Shown: positions 7,692-12,736 of the stretch, in pieces
Numbering within the stretch: the first letter of the stretch is position 1
How the letters are laid out: each line of letters begins with the position of its first letter
Assembly: GCA_002722525.1 (NCBI GenBank)
Contig: PBMJ01000010.1
Coordinates: 25,356-38,091, forward strand
Reading direction: 5' to 3'
Source: Acidimicrobiaceae bacterium
Lineage (GTDB): Bacteria > Actinomycetota > Acidimicrobiia > Acidimicrobiales > UBA8592
DNA: 12,736 nucleotides
Notes under the pieces: generated by a model
Database searches by the model: none
The model's input: only the letters and a program-made list of their open reading frames with translations
What the model was told of the DNA's origin: nothing
Program-made: the position numbers and the translations under genes

Positions 7692-9209
7692 TTAACCTTC
7701 GTCGGTCGGGAAGTCGCTCAAGTTCTCTCTAAGCACTCTTCTGAGAAGTTTTCCAGTTTCGTTATACGGAAGCTCATCCATCGTCACTATATGGTCAGGC
7801 GTTCGCGAAGACCGAAGCTGATCTTTGACAAATGCTTTGACTTCATCGACAGGTAGATTACTCCCATTGGAGAGAACTATTACGGCAACTATAATTTCGC
7901 CCCATTGCGTGTCCGGTATTCCAATAGCTGCAGCATCCCTGATTTCTGGATGTGTGAGGAGAGCCTCTTCAATTTCTCCTGGCGAAATATTTTCTCCTCC
8001 CCGAATGATGATGTCATCTATTCGGCCTTCGACGAAAAGGTATCCTCCTTCATCTAGGAAGCCACCATCGTTCGTAGGGAACCATCCATCATCAGTGAGC
8101 TTTGTTCCATGCCCAAGGTACTCTCCAGATACCTGCTCGCCCCTAACCCAAATTTCTCCCGATGTTCCGGCCGCAAGAACTTTTCCTTCCTCATCTCTGA
8201 TAGAAACCTCAAGGTTTGGAAGGGGTTTTCCTGCAGACGATAGCCGTCGTCGAATCGACTCCTCCTCACTTTCCAGAGCATTGCGGTGATCTTCAGGGCC
8301 AAGGACAGAAATTGTTGAACTTGTTTCTGTCAGGCCATAAGCGTTAACGAAATTTGTATCTGGTAATAGGTGAAGAGCTTTTTCAATCACTGGACGGGGC
8401 ATCTTGCCGCCCCCATATGAAAGAGCTCGCAGCGAATCTATTGATACGCCAGGACGTTTTTCTATCTCATCTACAATTCGTGAAAGCATGGTTGGCACAA
8501 CCATCGCATGGGTAACTGACTCTTTAATGGCCGTATCGACCCAGCTTGCAGCATCAAAGTTTGGCAGTTGCACAATTCGTCTGCCTGCATAAACTGAGCT
8601 GCATAGCGCAGCCATCCCTGCAACATGATACGGGGGTACAGACACTAACGTGGCTTCTTCATCTCCGGCCCCCATGAACTCTACTGATCCTAAAATGTAG
8701 GAAACCAGATGTGAGTGGCGAAGCACTGCTGCTTTTGGGGCTCCAGTAGTACCAGAGGTAAATAGCAAGATTGCTATTTGATCGGGGTCCATTCCCCAAT
8801 CAGCATCGGGAGGTTCACCTTCTCGTGTTTGAGAAAGAAAATCTTCACGTTCTATGGCTTCGAATTCAGGCACTCCCTTTAAGGCGTCTTGCATGGAAAC
8901 ATTCGCTACCCCAATAGCTGGAGCAATTTCACTTCCAAGTTCACGTATCTCATCTCCAGTAAGCCTGTAATTAAGGGGTACAAATGGCAATCCAGCCCAT
9001 GCTGACCCGAAAAGAGCTGTGGGTAAAGCGATACTTGACGTATCAAGAAATGCTATTTTCTCTGCTGGGCTACTACGAAAAAGCTGAGCCGCTCTTCCAG
9101 AGTTTTCATACAGGGTCGTATAAGACACCCCTGAGCCGTCTTTGCTGCCAATAGCGATTCGGTCTCCAAAAGCGCTTGAAGCCATTTCGAGCAGCATCAT
9201 GAGATTCAT
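7692..9209 (-). CDS. Acyl-CoA ligase (AMP-forming, FadD/ANL superfamily)
   Basis: A 505-residue enzyme that activates a carboxylic acid with ATP to an acyl-adenylate and then to the CoA thioester. Motifs in order are the P-loop TSGTTGAPK (151-159), PPYHVAGMAAL (192-202), YGLTET (291-296), GEIWVRG (351-357), TNDGG with D381, GRIDDIIIRGGENISPGEIEE (395-415, hinge and start of the small domain) and YNETGK with the adenylation lysine K487. The length is that of the short FadD/CaiC-like class. The start is ATG with AAAGGA 6 nt upstream. It lies 14 nt after the small cysteine protein gene and one base before the crotonase GTG, so it is the middle gene of a three-gene operon. The acid activated cannot be read from the sequence. 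Confidence 0.93.
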   Translation of the reverse strand: MNLMMLLEMASSAFGDRIAIGSKDGSGVSYTTLYENSGRAAQLFRSSPAEKIAFLDTSSIALPTALFGSAWAGLPFVPLNYRLTGDEIRELGSEIAPAIGVANVSMQDALKGVPEFEAIEREDFLSQTREGEPPDADWGMDPDQIAILLFTSGTTGAPKAAVLRHSHLVSYILGSVEFMGAGDEEATLVSVPPYHVAGMAALCSSVYAGRRIVQLPNFDAASWVDTAIKESVTHAMVVPTMLSRIVDEIEKRPGVSIDSLRALSYGGGKMPRPVIEKALHLLPDTNFVNAYGLTETSSTISVLGPEDHRNALESEEESIRRRLSSAGKPLPNLEVSIRDEEGKVLAAGTSGEIWVRGEQVSGEYLGHGTKLTDDGWFPTNDGGFLDEGGYLFVEGRIDDIIIRGGENISPGEIEEALLTHPEIRDAAAIGIPDTQWGEIIVAVIVLSNGSNLPVDEVKAFVKDQLRSSRTPDHIVTMDELPYNETGKLLRRVLRENLSDFPTDEG

Positions 9210-9223
9210 ATTCGGTCCTTTGA

Positions 9224-9532
9224 CTAATCAGAAGCAGGTAGTGGTTTACTTTCTTTAATTTCTAGTAAGGTATCTCCGACTCCCAAGGAGCCAGCGCCAG
9301 GCTTAGTGCAGAGCAATTCGAGTGTCTCTTCGGGGTTTACATACCGCTTGCCCATTAGGGTTCCGCCATCCGCACCCATTGCGGGAGTTCCACCTTCTTC
9401 TTCAGAATTCGTGTGTTCGGTCATGGGAACGCCTCCACACCGTATATCGATATCTTCAGCAGGGGCTTTCACTGCTATGACCTCGGTGTCGCAAACGGCG
9501 CTTTTAATGCGGCTTCCTGCTCGTAGCTCCAT
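9224..9532 (-). CDS. Small conserved-looking protein with three cysteines, ligase-linked
   Basis: A 102-residue protein of unknown function, no signal peptide or membrane segment. It reads as a compact soluble domain: RIKSAVCDTEVIAVKAP (8-24), DIDIRCGGVPM (27-37), an acidic/glycine-rich loop (42-58), GKRYVNPEETLELLCTKPG (61-79) and LEIKESKPLP (90-99). Cysteines are C14, C32 and C75; C32 is followed by GG, which could suit metal or thiol chemistry, but three cysteines do not make a clear zinc motif. I recall small proteins with a similar KSAVC...RCGG...LCTK pattern next to acyl-CoA ligases elsewhere, but cannot name a characterised family. Reality is well supported: AAAGGAG lies 7 nt before the ATG, and it heads the operon with the ligase and crotonase. 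A partner or regulator of the ligase is a guess. Confidence 0.75.
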   Translation of the reverse strand: MELRAGSRIKSAVCDTEVIAVKAPAEDIDIRCGGVPMTEHTNSEEEGGTPAMGADGGTLMGKRYVNPEETLELLCTKPGAGSLGVGDTLLEIKESKPLPASD

Positions 9533-9584
9533 ATTATTTCTCCTTTGAACTTATAATTACAATCATTTCGTATTCTTAAGAACA

Positions 9585-9613
9585 TTGCCAATACCAACGC
9601 TTCCTCTACGGTA
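9585..9613 (+). promoter_or_regulatory. Leaderless promoter and shared motif before the CoA-transferase
   Basis: TTGCCA (9585-9590, five of six bases of the -35 consensus), a 16-nt spacer, then TACGGT (9607-9612, TANNNT -10). The box ends 7 nt before the ATG at 9620, and there is no SD, so the message is probably leaderless. The -10 lies inside TTCCTCTACGGTA (9601-9613), an exact 13-base match to the minus strand of the thiolase operator. Only one half-site is well conserved here. The same 87-bp divergent region must also serve the operon starting at 9532, and it contains the 10-bp palindrome TTCTTAAGAA (9573-9582). Confidence 0.5.
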
Positions 9614-9619
9614 TGTGTA

Positions 9620-10831
9620 ATGGACAGCGCAATTCTGAATGACCCGTTTCTTTTAGCAAAGAAACACTTAATTGAACTTACACGGGGGCTCCCTTCTGGG
9701 ACAGTCCCAATTCCAGTAATCCAAGATTTATCGTCTATGCACCCTGACTGGCCAGTGTGGCCTGATGTAGCTCTTTCCGATCTGATAGGGCCACCAAATG
9801 TAAGGCTAAAAGAGATTGATCTCCGTTGGCTCCACCGTTTTAGAGCCACCATTACACTTTTGGGTTGGCTATCAGCTCAACTAGGTGGTCCCAAAGGGGG
9901 CCCGAGCGCATTGTCATTAGTAGTTGAGCGGGCGCCGATATTAGGCCACCGTGGCTGGGGGGCAGTTTCTGCAGGCGGCTCATGTCGGATTCTTTCAACA
10001 TCTGACGGTCAAATAGCGGCAAACTTACCTAGAGTTGAAGATCAATTAAGCGTCGCAGCATGGTTAGATGCTCCTATTGAGGGGACCGACTGGGCTTCTA
10101 TTGAGAAAGAAGTCCAACAAGTAACCTCGTCAGAACTTCTCAGCAGGGCGAAACTGCTAGGAATGCCAATGTCAGTAGTTGGGGAGACAAAGGTCCCATC
10201 AGGGTTTGAATACAATATAGGAAAAGAAATACAACTCAAGCAGAAGCCGAGAGTAGTCGATTTGTCGAGCATGTGGGCCGGCCCCCTATGTAGCTGGTAC
10301 CTCATGCGATGCGGTGCGGAAGTAATAAAAATCGAATCTATGTTACGTCCGGAGAAGCTGCGAAATCGGCCTGATTTTTTCTATCAGCGTTTAAATCAGG
10401 GTAAAGAAATAATTCCTCTTGACTTCAGTAGCTCTATAGATCTCGAACGATTACGGAATATTATTCGTGGGTCAGACATAATAATTGAAGGATCACGTCC
10501 CCGTGCTCTTAAGCATTTAGGTATAGACGCGCAAGAAGAAGTCGAAAGAGGAGCAATATGGTGCTCGATTACGGGATATGGACGCCGTTGGAATCCGCAT
10601 CGAGTTGGGTTCGGTGACGATGCAGCTGCTGGAGCTAATCTCCTAGCCGAAATTAACGGTTCTCTCTGGTTCATGGGCGATGCGATTGCTGACCCTATTA
10701 CTGGAGCTACAGCTGCGACTTTAGTTTTGGGATACTGGCTTGGCTGCTCCAGCGCACTTCTAGATCTAGGCTTATCGCCTACTGCTGCACTGTATTCTCA
10801 AGGCCTGTTATCTCGAGCTAGCAGTTTCTAG
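9620..10831 (+). CDS. CaiB/BaiF class III CoA-transferase-like protein, domain order swapped
   Basis: A 403-residue protein related to formyl-CoA transferase and CaiB. The Rossmann half that normally starts near residue 10 begins only at about 210: RVVDLSSMWAGPLCSWYL (211-228), GAEVIKIES (232-240), NQGKEIIPLDF (259-269), DIIIEGSRPRAL (286-297), SITGYGRR (316-323) and VGFGDDAAAG (329-338), where D333 or D334 would be the acyl-anhydride nucleophile; GDAIADPITG (353-362) follows. Residues about 110-187 (GWGAVSAGGSCRILSTSDGQ, SSELLSRAKLLGMPMSVVGE) look like the small domain that usually comes after the Rossmann half. It ends where an ordinary CaiB would be near its midpoint. It probably moves CoA between acids, or is an epimerase of the same fold, within this cassette. 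The start is the leaderless ATG. Alternative: a fusion of two degenerate CaiB halves. Confidence 0.8.
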   Translation: MDSAILNDPFLLAKKHLIELTRGLPSGTVPIPVIQDLSSMHPDWPVWPDVALSDLIGPPNVRLKEIDLRWLHRFRATITLLGWLSAQLGGPKGGPSALSLVVERAPILGHRGWGAVSAGGSCRILSTSDGQIAANLPRVEDQLSVAAWLDAPIEGTDWASIEKEVQQVTSSELLSRAKLLGMPMSVVGETKVPSGFEYNIGKEIQLKQKPRVVDLSSMWAGPLCSWYLMRCGAEVIKIESMLRPEKLRNRPDFFYQRLNQGKEIIPLDFSSSIDLERLRNIIRGSDIIIEGSRPRALKHLGIDAQEEVERGAIWCSITGYGRRWNPHRVGFGDDAAAGANLLAEINGSLWFMGDAIADPITGATAATLVLGYWLGCSSALLDLGLSPTAALYSQGLLSRASSF

Positions 10832-10836
10832 GTATA

Positions 10837-10852
10837 CCGAAAGAACCTTCGG
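10837..10852. terminator. Possible bidirectional hairpin between convergent genes
   Basis: CCGAA (10837-10841) and TTCGG (10848-10852) form a 5-bp stem with a 6-nt loop in the 22-bp gap between the CoA-transferase and yqgE stops. The stem is short and neither side has a proper T-tract (only ATTAATT on the right), so this is a weak candidate. Confidence 0.3.
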
Positions 10853-10853
10853 A

Positions 10854-11399
10854 TTAATTGAGTTTCGGATCTTCAGGATAATTTGCTAACCAAGCCATTG
10901 GCCCTTTCTGCCTTCGAAGGACTAGTGACCACAATTCATGATGATTTGAACTAAACACGTCAAACGGGTCTGCTTCAACTACAAACCAAGCGTCTGCTGC
11001 AAGTTCTGAATCGAGTTGCATCGGACTCCAGCTAGAGTATCCAGAGAAAATCTTCATTTCCGTAAGTGATTCTGGCAACATATCCGGATCTGAACCTAAA
11101 TCAATAACTCCTACGTTTGAGAAAATGAAGTGACGGGGTTCGCTGTTTTCTCCAATGAATCTCCCGAGTGCTAGACAAGAATTCGGTTCAACTGGACCTC
11201 CAACGAATACCTCTGGGATTGAATTAGTTCTGGAACTCCATTCCGGGAAAAGTTCTTGGGTGGTTGTTTTCGTAGCTTGATTGAGAACTAGTCCAATGGC
11301 TCCGGAACGTGAGTGTTCGATCATCAGAATGACAGACCTTCTAAAATTATGGTCACCCATAAGTGGACTTGCGATGAGGAGCTTTCCTGCCGTGCTCAG
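10854..11399 (-). CDS. YqgE/AlgH-family protein, probable CTG start
   Basis: A soluble protein of the UPF0301/YqgE family, whose role is not established. Landmarks in the 181-residue reading are GKLLIASPLMGDHNFRRSV at the N-terminus, IGLVLNQAT, VFVGGPV, FSGYSSWSP and the C-terminal LRRQKGPMAWLANYPEDPKLN. The first ATG (11360) would remove the conserved GKLLIASPL strand and leave 168 residues; no ATG, GTG or TTG precedes it before the in-frame stop at 11423-11421. A CTG at 11399 has GGAG 8 nt upstream and overlaps the serC TGA as CTGA, the geometry of ordinary ATGA coupling, so I place the start there. It is translated after serC on the same message and converges on the CoA-transferase gene. 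Confidence 0.85.
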   Translation of the reverse strand: MSTAGKLLIASPLMGDHNFRRSVILMIEHSRSGAIGLVLNQATKTTTQELFPEWSSRTNSIPEVFVGGPVEPNSCLALGRFIGENSEPRHFIFSNVGVIDLGSDPDMLPESLTEMKIFSGYSSWSPMQLDSELAADAWFVVEADPFDVFSSNHHELWSLVLRRQKGPMAWLANYPEDPKLN

Positions 11400-12526
11400 A
11401 GGAGTAACTCCATTAGGTAGTCAACACTGTTTGTTAATGCTTTGATATCGTCGGGTTCAATAGCTGGAAACGTAGCGACTCGAATCTGGTTGCCCCCAAT
11501 TTTCCTATAACCCCCTATATCCAAAATCCCGTTCTCTCTGCAAGCTGCGACCAAGGTATCAGCAGATATTCTCTCATCAATATCTATTGTGACTACTACT
11601 GGGCTTCGTAAATTTCTGTTGCTTACAAAAGGCTCAGCATGTTGATGGCTTTCAGCCCATTTATATAGATGTGTGGATGATTGATTACAACGTCCGCTAG
11701 CCCATTCGAGGCCTCCTTGTTCGTTCATCCATTCAATTTGATGAACGGTAAGATAAATCGTAGAAAGTGCCGGAGTGTTGTATGTCTGGTTCTTTCTGCT
11801 GTTCTCCAAAGCAATTTTTAAATCAAGTCCAGCGGGAATCCATCGGCCAGTATTTGAGATTGCTTCGATGCGGTCGATGCAAGCTGGTGAACAGGCAGCA
11901 ATCCATATGCCACCATCACTAGCGAAGCTCTTTTGCGGAGAGAAATAGTAGCAGTCAACTTCTTCTGGGTCCCAAAGCATTCCCCCTGCAGCCGATGTAG
12001 CATCGACAGCCACAATAGCCTGTTTGGCTGACATGCCTTCTGGTCGTATCAATGGAATAGCAACTCCAGTCGAAGTCTCGTTCTGTGTTAAAGCGTAGAA
12101 GTCAACATTCGAAGGTGATGGAGAAGGTGCAGATCCAAATTCGGAAGTCAAGATTTCTGGATCACTCAAGTGCGGCGCACTCAGGGCAGCCTGAGAGAAT
12201 TTCGAAGAGAATTCGCCGAATACTAGATGTTGACTTTTTTCCCGAATCAGTCCGAAGGTCGCAGCGTCCCAAAATAGAGTAGCCCCTCCATTCCCCAAGA
12301 GTATTTCCCAGTCATCAGGTATCTGGAATAAGGTGGCCATCCCTTCCTGAAGTCTCTGAACCATCCCTTTCACAGAGCTTTGTCGGTGGCTTGTTCCGAG
12401 GTAATTCTGTGAGATTTCCGCTAGCGAGTTGACTGCTTCCATCCTCACCAAAGATGGCCCGCTCCCAAATCTCCCATCGTTGGGGAGAAGTTCTGCAGGT
12501 ATTCTGATTGATTCGGTTCGTCCCAT
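11396..12526 (-). CDS. serC: Phosphoserine aminotransferase, actinobacterial type
   Basis: A 376-residue PLP enzyme that converts 3-phosphohydroxypyruvate and glutamate to phosphoserine and 2-oxoglutarate in serine synthesis. It follows the Mycobacterium SerC closely: DGRFGSGPSLVRME (17-30), YLGTSHRQSSVK (42-53), LLGNGGATLFWDAA (76-89), QNETSTGV (148-155), VDATSAAGG (174-182) and the cofactor lysine K199 in YYFSPQKSFASDGG; then TGRWIP, SRKNQTYNTPA, LRSPVV and IRVATFPAIEPDD. It is more divergent from the E. coli type. The start is ATG at 12526, with a TANNNT box 6 nt upstream and no SD. It overlaps yqgE downstream and diverges from a second aminotransferase gene across 140 bp. Confidence 0.95.
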   Translation of the reverse strand: MGRTESIRIPAELLPNDGRFGSGPSLVRMEAVNSLAEISQNYLGTSHRQSSVKGMVQRLQEGMATLFQIPDDWEILLGNGGATLFWDAATFGLIREKSQHLVFGEFSSKFSQAALSAPHLSDPEILTSEFGSAPSPSPSNVDFYALTQNETSTGVAIPLIRPEGMSAKQAIVAVDATSAAGGMLWDPEEVDCYYFSPQKSFASDGGIWIAACSPACIDRIEAISNTGRWIPAGLDLKIALENSRKNQTYNTPALSTIYLTVHQIEWMNEQGGLEWASGRCNQSSTHLYKWAESHQHAEPFVSNRNLRSPVVVTIDIDERISADTLVAACRENGILDIGGYRKIGGNQIRVATFPAIEPDDIKALTNSVDYLMELLL

Positions 12527-12532
12527 AACAAA

Positions 12533-12538
12533 AATCTA
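12533..12538 (-). promoter_or_regulatory. Putative -10 box of serC, leaderless
   Basis: On the minus strand TAGATT (TANNNT) ends 6 nt before the serC ATG, the same geometry as at dapD and the CoA-transferase gene. No SD precedes the ATG and no good -35 is visible. Confidence 0.4.
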
Positions 12539-12587
12539 CTCTGGTTCCCTAGTGAGGTGGCGAAGCGGAAGAGGAAAAAAACAAAAC

Positions 12588-12601
12588 TTCTTTTAAAAGA
12601 A
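12588..12601. repeat. 14-bp perfect palindrome in the serC/aminotransferase divergent region
   Basis: TTCTTTTAAAAGAA is a perfect inverted repeat with no loop, 62 bp from the serC start and 66 bp from the aminotransferase start. It resembles TTCTTAAGAA (9573-9582) in the other divergent region. It could be an operator, but AT-rich palindromes of this size also arise by chance. The rest of the 140-bp gap shows no recognisable element apart from the SD of the right-hand gene. Confidence 0.25.
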
Positions 12602-12666
12602 TGAAATGATCTGCATTCGTCCTGAAGATATACCAAGATAGTGAAATTGAACTTAACGGAGGAAAA

Positions 12667-12736
12667 TTGTCTGATCGATCTCGGGTATCAACACGTGTTG
12701 GGGCCATATCTCCATCTGCGACGCTTGCTGTTACAA
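12667..12736 (+). CDS. Aspartate aminotransferase, N-terminus (3'-truncated)
   Basis: Twenty-three codons are visible before the window ends. The reading RVSTRVGAISPSATLAVT matches the N-terminus of class I (Ib-type) PLP aspartate aminotransferases, which interconvert aspartate and oxaloacetate; the ISPSATLAV segment is characteristic. The start is TTG at 12667 with a strong GGAGG (12658-12662) 4 nt upstream; no ATG or GTG is in frame nearby. It is divergent from serC. Other class I aminotransferases share this N-terminus, so the exact substrate is not certain from this piece. Confidence 0.75.
   Translation, partial: MSDRSRVSTRVGAISPSATLAVT

Noticed and set aside
7690..7692. ATG overlapping the ligase stop (TAATG) as crotonase start
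   Set aside because: That ATG is out of frame and leads to a stop after seven codons; the in-frame GTG at 7690 has AAGG at good spacing.
7825..8289. 154-codon open frame on + opposite the acyl-CoA ligase
   Set aside because: Serine/proline-rich shadow of the antisense coding frame, no SD and no recognisable domain; the minus-strand ligase is intact with all motifs.
9475..9852. 125-codon open frame on - spanning the divergent promoter region
   Set aside because: It overlaps the small protein and the start of the CoA-transferase, both better supported by SD or promoter and by content; no family resemblance.
10854..11360. yqgE starting at the ATG 11360
   Set aside because: It would drop the conserved GKLLIASPL segment, and no SD lies at a usable distance; the CTG at 11399 explains both.

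Overview
The window looks like a chromosomal segment of an actinobacterium of moderate GC content (judged by eye, not computed). Lineage clues are SerC and DapD, which both closely resemble the actinobacterial (Mycobacterium-type) forms, and an acyl-CoA degradation cassette of the kind common in Actinobacteria. A marine or freshwater acidimicrobial lineage is a plausible guess, but nothing here proves it.

Layout. Left (1-1024, +): the 3' end of an acetoacetate-CoA ligase gene, overlapped by a citrate-lyase-beta-like CoA-ester lyase. Then a convergent EamA/RhtA-type exporter (-) is divergent from dapD (lysine/diaminopimelate synthesis), which is followed by rsgA (30S ribosome maturation GTPase). 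Middle (4135-10831): a catabolic cassette for an unidentified carboxylic acid. It holds an acyl-CoA dehydrogenase and a thiolase on +; a small three-cysteine protein, an acyl-CoA ligase and an unusual crotonase as one operon on -; and a divergent, unusual class III (CaiB/BaiF) CoA-transferase on +. Right: yqgE and serC (-, overlapping), divergent from the start of an aspartate aminotransferase gene (+) cut by the window edge.

How the genes fit together. The cassette has an activation step (ligase and/or CoA-transferase), alpha,beta-dehydrogenation, a crotonase step and thiolytic cleavage. No 3-hydroxyacyl-CoA dehydrogenase is present, so that step must come from elsewhere. The rest is housekeeping or amino-acid biosynthesis (dapD, serC, aspartate aminotransferase).

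Most unusual features. The crotonase and the CoA-transferase both appear to carry their fold segments in permuted order: what is normally the C-terminal part lies N-terminal of the catalytic half. A 13-bp sequence is shared exactly, in opposite orientation, by the thiolase and CoA-transferase promoters; at the thiolase it is part of a 23-bp near-palindrome over a -10 box, suggesting a common regulator outside the window. yqgE seems to start at a CTG codon overlapping the serC stop. Several promoters (dapD, CoA-transferase, serC) place a TANNNT box 6-7 nt before the ATG, suggesting leaderless mRNAs. No tRNA, rRNA, CRISPR array, insertion sequence or phage gene was seen, and no gene-free stretch exceeds about 140 bp.
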